Notes: generated by a model not told the origin, from the sequence alone. A stretch of 64,000 bases of DNA from Paenibacillus sp. LHD-38 (GCF_031157315.1 NZ_JAVIFU010000013.1:62001-126000), one strand, 5' to 3'. Counted from the stretch's first letter, positions 8,772-18,081 are shown. Numbers and translations are program-made.

Positions 8772-9746
8772 TTAGTAATTACGTTTACCGACAAAATGTG
8801 CAATATCCATCAAGTTCTTCTTCGCTGTTATATTGGGTAATCCCTCTAAAGCATGCAGAGCTTTTTTTATGTAGCGGTTCGCCAGCTGATCGGCTTGCTC
8901 GCCGCCGTCGCTCTTTCGAATCATTTCAATAGCTCGGCTGGTATCCCTCTTGCCCCCAGACTCACGAATGGAAGAGATTTCATTCAATAACGGTTCACGG
9001 GTTTCAGCATCCTTCAGGGCAAGGAGAACAGGGAGCGTGATGTTTCCTTGACGCATGTCCGACCCTGGGGGCTTCCCGATCTGCTTTTCCGTACCATAAA
9101 GATCAAGCAAATCATCACGAATCTGAAAAGCCATGCCTACATTATAACCGTATCGATATAAGCGATTAGCGGTCTTCCGATCTGTATTTGCGGCAACGGC
9201 GCCAAGCTGGCAGCTTATGGCGATTAACAAAGCCGTTTTCCGCCTGATCCGAAGCAAATAATTCCGTATCGATTGCTCGGTATTGAAAAAATCGCGAATT
9301 TGCTCCATTTCACCGACGCACATTTGCACAAGAGCGTTCGATAAAATTTGATGGATTTGCGGATTAGGAAGCTCAGCAGCTATGGTTAACGCTTTACCGT
9401 GAATAAAATCACCCGTATACATCGCAATACGGTTATCCCATTTGGATTTTACGGTTAGCTGTCCGCGACGTGTTTCCGCATCATCGATAACATCGTCATG
9501 AACAAGCGATGCCATATGAATAAGCTCTAGAGGAACCGCGACACGCTTCATCACTTCCAGCCGATAATCACCAAACTTGCCAGCCAGCAGCACGATTATA
9601 GGCCTAATCCGCTTTCCGCCGGCTTTGAGCAGATGCAAAGAAGCTTCGCCGAGCAGCACATGGTCATCCGTTACGCTCCGCACCAGCTCTTGTTCGATCT
9701 GATTTAGGTCGCCTTTCATCTTTGCATACAAATCTAGTAGTTTCAT
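8772..9746 (-). CDS. hepT: Heptaprenyl diphosphate synthase component II (polyprenyl synthetase)
   Basis: Catalytic subunit that elongates farnesyl diphosphate for the menaquinone side chain. 324 residues with both aspartate-rich motifs: LVHDDVIDDAETRRG (first, near residue 85) and QIRDDLLDLYG (second). It works with HepS encoded at 12.8-13.7 kb; unlike B. subtilis, three genes besides menG separate the two subunits here. Confidence 0.94.
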   Translation of the reverse strand: MKLLDLYAKMKGDLNQIEQELVRSVTDDHVLLGEASLHLLKAGGKRIRPIIVLLAGKFGDYRLEVMKRVAVPLELIHMASLVHDDVIDDAETRRGQLTVKSKWDNRIAMYTGDFIHGKALTIAAELPNPQIHQILSNALVQMCVGEMEQIRDFFNTEQSIRNYLLRIRRKTALLIAISCQLGAVAANTDRKTANRLYRYGYNVGMAFQIRDDLLDLYGTEKQIGKPPGSDMRQGNITLPVLLALKDAETREPLLNEISSIRESGGKRDTSRAIEMIRKSDGGEQADQLANRYIKKALHALEGLPNITAKKNLMDIAHFVGKRNY

Positions 9747-9754
9747 TCTTTCAC

Positions 9755-10603
9755 CTATTGGGCAGATTGGTCTTCAAAAAAAGTAAGCTCCACATCATTC
9801 TTAAGCAGACCGAGCTGCTTGGAATAATCAAAATACAATTTAAGTCCTTCTTGCAGCTTGCTCCCGAAATCATATTGAAGCGAATGAAAGTACATCTCCC
9901 AATAAGTCGATTCTCCTCCAAGCTGCTTGCAGGCTTGTTCGATAAGCGGACGGAGATGTGTCTTATTATACTGTTTGCTCGCATTCAACGCCTTATATAC
10001 AGCTTGTACAGCTTCAGGCGCTGCATTTGCCACTTCTTTGCGCGCTGCGACAACAGCATAGGTCATCCCGAGCCCCGTCCATTGATTCCACAACTGTCCT
10101 AAATCGATAACATGAAGTCCATGATTCAGCCAAGAAGCATGAATGGCAGGGTCGCCAATAATCAGTGCGGCATCAGAGGTTTCCAGCATTTTCTCAAGAA
10201 CAGGTTCTGCCGTAACATATTCCGGCTTACATTCAAAGTACATAGCCATTAAAATTTTCAATAAATTTACTGATGTTGCCGATGTCATCGTCATCGAAAT
10301 GCGTTCTGGCCGCTTGCGTGAAATCGGCTCCTTCATAAACAATAGGATGGAATTCACATTACCGACAGAACCGACGGACAATTCAGGCAGCAGTACATAA
10401 TCATCGGCATTTTGTCCGTATGAGAAGGACGAAATTGCCGATACGTCTAATTCACCAGCTTGCAGCATTCGGTTTAATTCAGAAGGTACGCGTTTAACGA
10501 CCTCGAAGCCTTTCCAATCCGCTCGTTCCTCGAACTGATGAAATAGCGGCCATGCGTTCGCGTAATCAATTCTTCCGATGGTGATCGGGCGATTCATGCC
10601 CAT
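9755..10603 (-). CDS. mqnA: Chorismate dehydratase MqnA (futalosine pathway)
   Basis: Removes water from chorismate to give 3-[(1-carboxyvinyl)oxy]benzoate, the entry step of the futalosine route to menaquinone. 282 residues; N-terminal GRIDYANAWPLFH, then SAISSFSYG, TSATSVNLL and LIIGDPAI, typical of the MqnA periplasmic-binding-like fold. GGGGAG lies 9 nt before the ATG at 10603. It overlaps ubiX by 38 bp, so it is co-transcribed with ubiX and the mqnP-like gene. Confidence 0.9.
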   Translation of the reverse strand: MGMNRPITIGRIDYANAWPLFHQFEERADWKGFEVVKRVPSELNRMLQAGELDVSAISSFSYGQNADDYVLLPELSVGSVGNVNSILLFMKEPISRKRPERISMTMTSATSVNLLKILMAMYFECKPEYVTAEPVLEKMLETSDAALIIGDPAIHASWLNHGLHVIDLGQLWNQWTGLGMTYAVVAARKEVANAAPEAVQAVYKALNASKQYNKTHLRPLIEQACKQLGGESTYWEMYFHSLQYDFGSKLQEGLKLYFDYSKQLGLLKNDVELTFFEDQSAQ

Positions 10604-11240
10604 TCTGTTCATCTCCCCATCTTCTGTACAAATCATGATCGATTGTCATATTATCAAGTATTTTTCCAACTAAAAAGTCAATCATCTCTTCCATGCTTTG
10701 CGGTTTGTAATAAAAAGCCGGCATAGCCGGAATCACTCGAACGCCAAGCCGGGCAAGCGTCAGCATGTTTTCCAGATGGATCGCATGCAGCGGCGTTTCT
10801 CTTGGCACAATGAGAAGCTTACGATTCTCTTTCAGCATCACATCTGCGGCTCTAGTCATCAAATCATCGGAAATGCCGTGCGAGATCGACGCAAGCGTCC
10901 CCATCGAGCACGGCACAATAACCATTCCTTGAACGCGATATGAACCGCTTGCGATGCTTGCACCGATATCCGCATTCGGATGGTACACCAGCCTTTGCTC
11001 AGCAACAGCATCGCCAAAGCGCAGCTCAAGCGCAGCCGAGCGACGAGCGGTCTCCCAGCCAAGTTCTTCCTTTATTACTCTCCAGCCTGCTTCAGTCACT
11101 ACAAGATGAACCTCGTATTCCATAAGCAAAAGAACTTCAATCAGACGTATGCCATAAACAGATCCGCTGGCGCCAGTTATGCCAACAACCCATCGTTTCG
11201 TCCAGTCCGACTTGGCAACCGTTTTGATCTCTTCTACCAT
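10566..11240 (-). CDS. ubiX: Flavin prenyltransferase UbiX/Pad1
   Basis: Makes prenylated FMN, the cofactor of UbiD-type decarboxylases. 224 residues; GITGASGSVYGIRL near residue 20 binds FMN, followed by VIVPCSMGTLASISHG, DVMLKENRKLLIVPRETP and HLENML. In futalosine-pathway organisms it would serve the UbiD-like decarboxylase (MqnL), which is not in the window. It overlaps the mqnP-like gene and mqnA. The SD is weak, suggesting coupling to the upstream gene. Confidence 0.92.
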   Translation of the reverse strand: MVEEIKTVAKSDWTKRWVVGITGASGSVYGIRLIEVLLLMEYEVHLVVTEAGWRVIKEELGWETARRSAALELRFGDAVAEQRLVYHPNADIGASIASGSYRVQGMVIVPCSMGTLASISHGISDDLMTRAADVMLKENRKLLIVPRETPLHAIHLENMLTLARLGVRVIPAMPAFYYKPQSMEEMIDFLVGKILDNMTIDHDLYRRWGDEQNGHESPDHHRKN

Positions 11241-12109
11241 TGGTGAATGACCAATAAATCAACGATAACAAATAAGAAAAGCACGACGCTTAGCGTTCCA
11301 TTCATTCCGAAGAACGCCGTTTGAACGCGTGATAAATCATTTGGACGCACCATCCAGTGCTGGTAAAACAACAAGGAAATCGAAATTAGCGTACCAAGCA
11401 GATACATCCAACTTAGATCAGTCATCCAAAACAAAGTAACGAAGCCGATTGCCGTAACGACATGCAAGCAGCGCGCTATCCACAGCGCACCAGCAATTCC
11501 GAAGCGAGCTGGAATGGAGTATAGACCCGCACCGCGGTCATACTCGAAATCTTGCGTCGCATAAATAATATCAAAGCCGGCAATCCAAAGCGCAACAGTA
11601 ATATAGAGAATCCAGGCTGCAAGATCAAATTGACCAGTAATAGCTACCCATCCGCCAAGTGGCGAGAGACCGATCGTAAAGCCCAGTACCAGATGACAAA
11701 GCCACGTGAAGCGTTTCGTATAGGAATAAAGCACGAGCAGCGCAACCGCGATTGGCATCAATTTCAGCGCAATCGGCGCCAAGTTCGCACTAGCGACAAA
11801 TAATAAAACGAACGAAACAATAATAAACAGCAATACTTCCGCTGATTTCAATAAACCGGCAGGAAGCGCCCGTTTCTCTGTTCGGGGATTTCGTAAATCA
11901 ATCGCTTTGTCAATCAAGCGGTTTAAGCTCATTGCCGCGCTTCGGGCTCCGAACATCGCAAGCGTAATCCATCCGATCTCTGCCCATGAAGGCAACCGCT
12001 GCTCCATCATAACCGCACCTAGAATAGCACCCATAAAAGCGAAAGGCAATGCAAAAACCGTGTGTTCAAACTTAATCATTTCTAAAATAATACGTAATTT
12101 GCGAATCAT
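11234..12109 (-). CDS. UbiA-family prenyltransferase, probable MqnP
   Basis: Integral membrane prenyltransferase, probably attaching the heptaprenyl chain to the 6-hydroxynaphthoate-type intermediate of the futalosine pathway. 291 residues with about eight hydrophobic segments. The polyprenyl-diphosphate-binding motif NRLIDKAIDLRNPRT is near residue 63, and the second Asp-rich loop YATQDFEYDRGAG is near 185. The ubiX-mqnA context favours MqnP over a 4-hydroxybenzoate enzyme; there are no other ubiquinone genes. It could also be annotated menA/ubiA. Confidence 0.85.
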   Translation of the reverse strand: MIRKLRIILEMIKFEHTVFALPFAFMGAILGAVMMEQRLPSWAEIGWITLAMFGARSAAMSLNRLIDKAIDLRNPRTEKRALPAGLLKSAEVLLFIIVSFVLLFVASANLAPIALKLMPIAVALLVLYSYTKRFTWLCHLVLGFTIGLSPLGGWVAITGQFDLAAWILYITVALWIAGFDIIYATQDFEYDRGAGLYSIPARFGIAGALWIARCLHVVTAIGFVTLFWMTDLSWMYLLGTLISISLLFYQHWMVRPNDLSRVQTAFFGMNGTLSVVLFLFVIVDLLVIHQW

Positions 12110-12111
12110 TG

Positions 12112-12822
12112 CTATTTCTTCTCCTTTGTCCCCATATGCAGCGCAGCTACTCCGCCAGTAAGAGGATATGCCTTTACCTGTTCAAGACCAGCTTCTACAA
12201 ACAGCTCTGCAAGCTGCTGCCTTCCGGGGAACATTTTTAGAGATTCAGGGAGCCATTTATATTCTTGAAAGCTTTTGGCGACGACCTTACCCATGACAGG
12301 TAATATACGTTCGAAATATAAATTATACATCGCTTTAAATGGCTGCCAGGTTGGTTTAGACACTTCTAAGCATACAACTTGCCCGCCTGGTTTGACGACA
12401 CGCTGCATCTCCCTCAGCACCTGCAAATAATCAGGCACATTGCGAAGGCCAAAACCTATCGTAACAAAATCGAAGGAATGATCCTCAAAAGGCAAGCTCA
12501 TTGCATTCCCTTGTACCAAAGTAATCTGTTTGTCCAAGCCCACCTTATTTACTTTCAGAGCACCGACATCCAGCATGTTCTGGCTAAAATCAAGACCGAC
12601 AACCTTACCAGTCTTGCTTGCGTCAGCTAAAGCAATCGTCCAGTCACAGGTTCCGCAGCAAAGGTCAAGCGCCGTTTGTCCTTCCTGGACGTTCATTTTC
12701 TTCATCGTCACCTTCCGCCAAGCCTTATGTCTGCGAAAGCTGATCAAATCGTTCATCAAATCATATTTGGGCGCAATCCGTTCAAATACGCCATGCACAT
12801 GGCTCTTGGAGTTCGTATCCAT
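12112..12822 (-). CDS. menG: Demethylmenaquinone methyltransferase MenG/UbiE
   Basis: Final SAM-dependent C-methylation to menaquinone. 236 residues; [21 protein letters not shown]-terminal signature, the SAM-binding [15 protein letters not shown], and [16 protein letters not shown]. Between hepS and the mqnP-like gene, 2 bp from the latter. Also named ubiE/menH in related genomes. Confidence 0.95.
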   Translation of the reverse strand: MDTNSKSHVHGVFERIAPKYDLMNDLISFRRHKAWRKVTMKKMNVQEGQTALDLCCGTCDWTIALADASKTGKVVGLDFSQNMLDVGALKVNKVGLDKQITLVQGNAMSLPFEDHSFDFVTIGFGLRNVPDYLQVLREMQRVVKPGGQVVCLEVSKPTWQPFKAMYNLYFERILPVMGKVVAKSFQEYKWLPESLKMFPGRQQLAELFVEAGLEQVKAYPLTGGVAALHMGTKEKK

Positions 12823-12831
12823 TTTAGCAGG

Positions 12832-13701
12832 TCACCTCGTCTCGTTGAGTGCGGGCGTGTAACCGGTTTGTTCGTGTAACAAGGTATCGACAATTGAAGT
12901 CAATTCACCGAGCAACTTGTCCGATTCCAGCTTTCCAGCCGCGGCTTTCACTGAATCTGCTGAGAGCTTCAGCTTCGCCCTAAGTTGGCTGCGCACATTA
13001 TATTTTTCCGCCAAACCGTGAATAAATGCGCACTCATAGGTACGCATTGTTAGTTGTTGATGCTCTTCATCCGTAGCGACTTGCATGAAGTGCCAATATG
13101 CCCAGCCCTGATCGAACCGATCTGAGCTTTCACTTCGTGCGATCTCATCAACCAATACCTCACATCGACTGAGACCATTAAGAACCTCTGACCAAACACG
13201 GGAAAGCGTCCCTTCCAGCAGATCAGAGAAAATGTGGAACAGGGTGCTTTTAATTTGTACGGAGTAGCCTAGATAATCTTCTGCTGACAGCTTATTCTGC
13301 CTCATCCGAATATAAAGATTGACCTTCAGCCGGTTTACTTCGCTAACCGCGCTGCTGATTTTTGCAATCATTTCAATTTGGCCTGCTTGCGAAAGCAGTT
13401 GATAAAATGTCGCGCTAAAGTAATCCCCAGCGAGCACCTTGAGCTGCCTCGAACGCATCTCTGCTTCAGTGCGCTGCTCTTGCTGCGTATCGATTAGATC
13501 ATGCGTATCCATTCCTAGCTGAACGAGAGATACGACGAGCGTAAAGAGCTCACTGTGTGTCTGTAAAGACTGCTGCTGACTTAGGAAGGCATGCAGCAGG
13601 CGCAGCCTTGCATTCGCTAATTCAGGAAGAGCAGTATGCTCTTGGATCATGTCATATTCCACATACTTTTGAGCTATTTCAGGTACACGGTATGTTTTCA
13701 T
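12832..13701 (-). CDS. hepS: Heptaprenyl diphosphate synthase component I
   Basis: Non-catalytic partner of HepT that sets chain length and binds substrate. 289 residues, mostly helical, lacking DDxxD motifs as expected. The conserved LVSLVQLGMDTHDLID segment and LAGDYFSATFYQLLSQAGQ are typical of HEPPP synthase subunit 1. GGAGG precedes the ATG. Starts the hepS-menG-mqnP-ubiX-mqnA-hepT-ndk-cheR run. Confidence 0.9.
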   Translation of the reverse strand: MKTYRVPEIAQKYVEYDMIQEHTALPELANARLRLLHAFLSQQQSLQTHSELFTLVVSLVQLGMDTHDLIDTQQEQRTEAEMRSRQLKVLAGDYFSATFYQLLSQAGQIEMIAKISSAVSEVNRLKVNLYIRMRQNKLSAEDYLGYSVQIKSTLFHIFSDLLEGTLSRVWSEVLNGLSRCEVLVDEIARSESSDRFDQGWAYWHFMQVATDEEHQQLTMRTYECAFIHGLAEKYNVRSQLRAKLKLSADSVKAAAGKLESDKLLGELTSIVDTLLHEQTGYTPALNETR

Positions 13702-13823
13702 TGGGGAAGCCTCCGAACAGAGAAGCGCAAATCGCCGCTCAATAATCTAAACTATTATAGCACAACTTATTCTAAAGAGCATACGATTCAGCCTGCTTGT
13801 TCAACAAATTGCAACATACAACC

Positions 13824-14402
13824 CTATTCCTCCTGCGAAATGAAGGAAGGCTTTACAGTAAATCCCGCTACAGGCCCGAATCGTTCCTCCCACGCTGATG
13901 TGAAGCTAACTCTCAGCCTCTCGCGCCACACCTCGTCATGCACCGGATCTGCCTGCGAGAGATGCTGCATTTCGTTGATAAGCCATTCATCCGTTTTCCT
14001 GACGTCGACAGCTGCAAGCAGTGCTGGACCATCCGTACGTTCTTCTACCATTCGGATAAGAATACGCTTCACATTCTCCAGTTGCAGGAACGAAACACGT
14101 ACCAGCTTCTCTACGTCCGCAAACCATAACGCAGGTCTTCCCCCGCTTGTGCTGACCAACATATCTACCGACAATACCCCGTTGCTCCAATCCGCCTTTT
14201 TTAAACGCTCATTAAGCTGGATGGCAACAAGTACGTCAACTAAATTGCTATTAGTAAGCCTAACGGCTGGCGAAGCGCGAAAAACAGCAACCTCATCCCG
14301 GTTTACCGTATTCTGCCATACTGTATGGGGAAGCCAAGTGAACAATAAAGTTACTGCCAAAGCGGTCGCGCACGCCGCAAACAGTGGTTTTCCGATTTTC
14401 AT
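13824..14402 (-). CDS. Membrane-anchored protein of unknown function
   Basis: 192 residues with one N-terminal hydrophobic segment (about residues 7-25) and a soluble, probably extracytoplasmic remainder. GGAGGTACAG immediately precedes the ATG. I do not recognise a domain. It lies between mtrB and hepS, a place where B. subtilis has no gene. The spacing to hepS (about 120 bp) leaves open whether it is in the same transcript. Confidence 0.7.
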   Translation of the reverse strand: MKIGKPLFAACATALAVTLLFTWLPHTVWQNTVNRDEVAVFRASPAVRLTNSNLVDVLVAIQLNERLKKADWSNGVLSVDMLVSTSGGRPALWFADVEKLVRVSFLQLENVKRILIRMVEERTDGPALLAAVDVRKTDEWLINEMQHLSQADPVHDEVWRERLRVSFTSAWEERFGPVAGFTVKPSFISQEE

Positions 14403-14518
14403 TCTGTACCTCCAATTCAGGGCTCTTTAATAAAACCTGCTATACAGGTCTCTTCATGTGATAAGTCTCTTATCACATTGTACGAGCGGTACAGAATGAA
14501 TATTCGAAACGCAAGCGC

Positions 14519-14549
14519 GCAAAAAAAAAAAGCAGGCATCGCCTGCTTG
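14519..14549 (-). terminator. Intrinsic terminator after mtrB
   Basis: GCAGGC-GAT-GCCTGC stem on the minus strand followed by twelve T. It separates mtrB from the membrane-anchored gene and the menaquinone cluster. Confidence 0.88.
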
Positions 14550-14560
14550 CTCGCTTGATA

Positions 14561-14782
14561 TTACTGGTCGGTTTCCATTGTGCCGTATTTCGTCATAACG
14601 ACCGCTTTACCGCGAATTTTAATTGCTGAAGTATGATCGGTAAACTGGCAAATTAATATTTCGTTTTTGTCCAACTTTTCCGTATGATGAAATTTCGTGT
14701 CCAGTCCGCGTGTTAAACCGATGACTTGCACGCCTTGATCCTTTGCTTTTACGATAATATACTCGCCATGTGTAGGCTCCAT
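14561..14782 (-). CDS. mtrB: Tryptophan RNA-binding attenuator protein (TRAP)
   Basis: Forms an 11-subunit ring that, when bound to tryptophan, wraps (G/U)AG-repeat RNA and shuts down trp expression. 73 residues with the family's conserved core VIGLTRGLDTKFHHTEKLDK. The RNA-contacting Lys36, Lys55 and Arg57 are all retained (B. subtilis Lys37, Lys56, Arg58), as is HTSAIKIRG. GCGGAGGGATAACG precedes the ATG. In B. subtilis it follows folE (mtrA); here no folE precedes it. Its target is visible at 4266-4330. Confidence 0.96.
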   Translation of the reverse strand: MEPTHGEYIIVKAKDQGVQVIGLTRGLDTKFHHTEKLDKNEILICQFTDHTSAIKIRGKAVVMTKYGTMETDQ

Positions 14783-14875
14783 CGTTATCCCTCCGCATCC
14801 GTATTTCCAAGCTATCCATGTGAATTATAGTGTAAGTATGACGTTTGTGCAATCCATACACGTCTGCCTCCAGAC

Positions 14876-14914
14876 AAAAAACGCTCGAACGGTTTCCCGT
14901 CCGAGCGTTTCCAA
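14876..14914 (-). terminator. Intrinsic terminator downstream of hup
   Basis: AACGCTCGGACGG-GAAA-CCGTTCGAGCGTT stem on the minus strand followed by TTTTTTG. About 120 bp after the hup stop; it separates hup from mtrB. Confidence 0.85.
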
Positions 14915-15031
14915 CGCAAAATATAAGCATTAATAAGTTTTCTCCTTATGTAATTGCTTATATTCCGGCACATAACTCGCTTTGTTCTCATCCGTACGGA
15001 TGGGTTCAATTCGTTTATGCTCTAAGTATGC

Positions 15032-15307
15032 TTAATTGGATACAAGGTCCTTGAGTGATTTTCCCGGTTTAAAAGCAGGTGTCTTGCTTGCTGCGATCTC
15101 GATTGGATCTCCGGTTTGCGGGTTGCGGCCTTTACGGGCTTGACGCTCGCGAACTTCGAAGTTACCAAACCCAACCAATTGCACTTTATCTCCGCTTTGC
15201 AGCGCGTCGGAAATAGCATCAAAAACAGCATCAACTGCTTTCGTTGCGTCTTTCTTCGAAAGATCGGTCAATTCAGCTACCTTCGTAATCAAATCTGTTT
15301 TGTTCAT
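15032..15307 (-). CDS. hup: DNA-binding protein HU
   Basis: Nucleoid-associated DNA-bending protein. 91 residues; [12 protein letters not shown] start, [20 protein letters not shown] beta-arm (DNA-intercalating NPQTG) and [17 protein letters not shown]-terminus. Strong SD GGAGGAGGTG. Adjacent to spoIVA as in Bacillus (hbs). Confidence 0.97.
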   Translation of the reverse strand: MNKTDLITKVAELTDLSKKDATKAVDAVFDAISDALQSGDKVQLVGFGNFEVRERQARKGRNPQTGDPIEIAASKTPAFKPGKSLKDLVSN

Positions 15308-15536
15308 TGTTTCACCTCCTCCAAAGTGCAGTTCTGCATTAATCTCATGGCTAGCATATAAACGCTCATCTTATCCCTCTTATTAACGGAAAACTTCAAA
15401 AATATACCTTTTGACCGAACAAACCTATAGTAATACAGCCGTTTGCCAATTTCAAGTGCTAAGCTTCAATTCCTCCAAAACAAATAAAACCGCTCCCTAT
15501 TTGGCAGCGGCTTATCTGTATACTAATTTTTTTTAC

Positions 15537-17015
15537 TTACAAGATGATTGCAATCAATCCGCCAGAGCCCTCGTTTATGATTCGTCCAAGCGTCTCTTGC
15601 AGCTTGTAGCGTGCATTATCAGGCATCATTGCAATTTTTCCTTGGATGCCTTCACGCACAATGGAATGCAGGGAGCGGCCGAATATATCAGACTCCCAAA
15701 TTTTGATCGGATCGTTCTCAAAGTCTTGCATTAAGTATCTGACCAGCTCTTCACTTTGCTTCTCCGTTCCGATAATCGGAGCGAATTCCGATTCTACATC
15801 GACTCGGATCATATGGATGGACGGTGCTGTAGCCTTCAGTCTAACCCCAAAGCGCGAGCCTTGACGGATTAGCTCCGGCTCATCGAGTGCCATTTCCGCA
15901 AGTGTCGGCGCCGCAATGCCGTAACCCGTTGTTTTGACCATCTCGAGCGCTTCCGCAAATCGGTCATACTCCCTTTTGGCATGAGAGAATTCCTGCATCA
16001 GCTGAAGCAAGTGGTCCTTGCCCCGAATCTCTACCCCAACGACCTCCATAAGAATGCGGTCATACAGCTCATCTGGCGCATACAAGTCAATCTCCGCGAC
16101 TCCCTGCCCCATGTTCATGCCGCTAAGGCCTGCCCTGGCAATGAAATCATATTCCATGAACTGAGTAACTACTCGATCGACGTCGCGTAATCGGCGAATA
16201 TCCTTAACCGTATCGCGAACAGAGCTCTCATAGTTGCTGCGGAGCCAATGATTATCATTCAGCACCATAACCCAGCTCGGCAGATTTACATTAACTTCAT
16301 GAACAGGGAATTCGTAAAGCACTTCCCGCAGAACGGAGATGACTTCTTCCTCGCCCATGGTCGCCACGCTAAGCGTCATAACCGGGATATCGTATTTCGC
16401 TTGCAGCTCATTGCGCAATTGCAGCGCTTCTTCACTCTTAGGGCGAGTGGAGTTAATGACGAGCACAAATGGCTTGCCGACTTCCTTCAACTCGTTGATG
16501 ACACGCTCTTCTGCTACCACATAGGAGCTGCGCGGAATTTCTGCGATTGAGCCGTCTGTCGTTACAACAACACCGAGTGTCGAATGCTCTTGGATTACTT
16601 TTCGTGTTCCAATCTCAGCTGCTTCCTGGAAAGGAATCGGTTCATCAAACCAAGGAGTCGTGATCATACGTGGACCATTTTCGTCCTCATAGCCCTTCGC
16701 GCCTTCAACCGCATATCCAACACAATCGACCAATCTCACGTTTACCTCAAGTCCATCGGTAACCCTGAGTTGAACCGCTTGATTCGGAACAAATTTAGGC
16801 TCTGTTGTCATAATCGTCTTACCTGCGGCGCTTTGAGGAAGTTCGTCCACGGCTCTCACACGGTCTGATTCATTAGCAATGTTCGGAAGTACAACCGTCT
16901 CCATAAACCGTTTAATAAACGTTGATTTGCCCGTCCGGACTGCCCCTACAACCCCGAGGTAAATATCCCCGCCGGTTCTTTCGGCTATGTCCTTGAAAAT
17001 GTCCACTTTCTCCAC
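15537..17015 (-). CDS. spoIVA: Stage IV sporulation protein A, spore coat morphogenetic ATPase (GTG start)
   Basis: Mother-cell ATPase that polymerises on the forespore as the basement layer of the coat. 492 residues, the usual length. The start is GTG at 17015 (MEKVDIFKDIAERTGG, identical to the family N-terminus) with GGGAGGGG upstream. Walker A GAVRTGKST is at residues 24-32; the C-terminus ends GGLIAIIL as in B. subtilis SpoIVA. A candidate sigma-E promoter lies about 190 bp upstream. Confidence 0.97.
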   Translation of the reverse strand: MEKVDIFKDIAERTGGDIYLGVVGAVRTGKSTFIKRFMETVVLPNIANESDRVRAVDELPQSAAGKTIMTTEPKFVPNQAVQLRVTDGLEVNVRLVDCVGYAVEGAKGYEDENGPRMITTPWFDEPIPFQEAAEIGTRKVIQEHSTLGVVVTTDGSIAEIPRSSYVVAEERVINELKEVGKPFVLVINSTRPKSEEALQLRNELQAKYDIPVMTLSVATMGEEEVISVLREVLYEFPVHEVNVNLPSWVMVLNDNHWLRSNYESSVRDTVKDIRRLRDVDRVVTQFMEYDFIARAGLSGMNMGQGVAEIDLYAPDELYDRILMEVVGVEIRGKDHLLQLMQEFSHAKREYDRFAEALEMVKTTGYGIAAPTLAEMALDEPELIRQGSRFGVRLKATAPSIHMIRVDVESEFAPIIGTEKQSEELVRYLMQDFENDPIKIWESDIFGRSLHSIVREGIQGKIAMMPDNARYKLQETLGRIINEGSGGLIAIIL

Positions 17016-17200
17016 TGAATATCCCCTCCCAATTGATTTTTCCGGTTCGCCGCCATCCACCGGTCAATAGGGTAGGCCAGCGACGCAACTCGTACATGCT
17101 TTTGGACTAGTAACATCATATGTGCAGGCTTTCCGATTATGACGATTCCTTCTGCGAAAACTTTTTTTTCTTACGCTGCGGGCTTTCCTTCCAAGACTGA

Positions 17201-17230
17201 GTTATATGAGAAAAAATGCAAATCTATGAC
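17201..17230 (-). promoter_or_regulatory. Candidate sigma-E promoter of spoIVA
   Basis: Minus strand -35-like GTCATAGA (17230-17223) and -10-like CATATAAC (17208-17201) with a 14-nt spacer, close to the sigma-E consensus GTCATATT / CATACAAT. B. subtilis spoIVA is sigma-E dependent. Match is good but not perfect. Confidence 0.5.
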
Positions 17231-17239
17231 CCTTGAAAG

Positions 17240-17281
17240 CAAAAAAATCCTCTCCCAGACATTCGTCTCGGAAAGGATTAA
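17240..17281 (-). terminator. Intrinsic terminator after the yphF-like lipoprotein gene
   Basis: Minus strand: AATCCTTTCCGAGAC stem arm, GAAT loop, GTCTGGGAGAGGATT arm, then TTTTTTG. It isolates the lipoprotein gene from spoIVA. Confidence 0.8.
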
Positions 17282-17292
17282 AGCTGAATTTA

Positions 17293-18063
17293 TTAATAAA
17301 ACGGCATGTCATATGGCTTTACGGCCTGCGGCTCTTGGTTTACCAAGTGGTATACAGGAGCCTTTACCGGAACAAAGTCTGATCCGTCTACAAGCAGCGC
17401 GCGCAAATCAAAATCTGCAGCATAATCTTTTTTGTCGCTTTTTTGAATGTATTGCATGATGTCTATGCCATAGTCGGAATATACGACGCCGTTTTCATCA
17501 ACGAGAGCCTGCAGGGTTTGCCCTGTAAAAACGCTTCGTATCGTGGGAGCCGACTTATTCATTTCTTTATAATCGATTTGATAAAAACCGGGGTAGGTTT
17601 GCTCTCCCTTTGGCAGCACACTGTTCGTCTGAATATAAGTCGTTACCCAATTCTGAATATCGTTAATCTGCTGGAAAGCGAGGATATCCAGCAGCTTTAC
17701 TCTTGGCGAAGTTTCCTCATCGATGACAAGAAAGCTATAGCTGCCTCCTTTTTCAAATGCAGCAGCTGGGATATCGCTTAAATAGCCTGTCCGACCAAGC
17801 TTTGCAAAATCCACATAAAATTTTTCATACTTAGGCGTTTCGGCTGTGCTGTTTTTGATCGGCAGCATGCCTGTCTCTGTTTTGTACTGGTCAATGGCTG
17901 CCTGCACGTTGCGGACTGCTTCTTTTGGGGCGGTCTGATTTTGTTTCAGCCGATCCTTAGGATACAAGCAGCCCGTCAATGAAATGAGCATAACGCCAAG
18001 CGCAGTTAGCAATGCTAAAAGACGAATGCCACGCAGCGCACCACTCTTTGTATAACCGTTCAC
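17293..18063 (-). CDS. YphF-like lipoprotein (GTG start)
   Basis: Probable membrane lipoprotein, 256 residues from the GTG at 18063, selected by GGGAGG 8 nt upstream. The signal peptide has a long hydrophobic stretch and a lipobox LTGC with Cys32. The mature part is hydrophilic, with no domain I can name. Position next to spoIVA matches B. subtilis yphF. Two copies of the SD-linked hairpin repeat lie immediately upstream of its SD. Confidence 0.8.
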   Translation of the reverse strand: MNGYTKSGALRGIRLLALLTALGVMLISLTGCLYPKDRLKQNQTAPKEAVRNVQAAIDQYKTETGMLPIKNSTAETPKYEKFYVDFAKLGRTGYLSDIPAAAFEKGGSYSFLVIDEETSPRVKLLDILAFQQINDIQNWVTTYIQTNSVLPKGEQTYPGFYQIDYKEMNKSAPTIRSVFTGQTLQALVDENGVVYSDYGIDIMQYIQKSDKKDYAADFDLRALLVDGSDFVPVKAPVYHLVNQEPQAVKPYDMPFY

Positions 18064-18081
18064 TCGAATAACCTCCCTTAA

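Noticed and set aside
13636..14430. Plus-strand reading frame of 264 codons opposite hepS and the anchored-protein gene
   Set aside because: Ser/Thr-rich shadow product, no SD, overlaps two well-supported minus-strand genes.
14812..15009. Small minus-strand frame between hup and mtrB
   Set aside because: It reads straight through the terminator at 14876-14914 and has no SD.
14930..15031. Open 33-codon stretch in frame after the hup stop (possible read-through tail)
   Set aside because: A run this long is not surprising by chance, HU is already full length, and there is no SD or start codon of its own.
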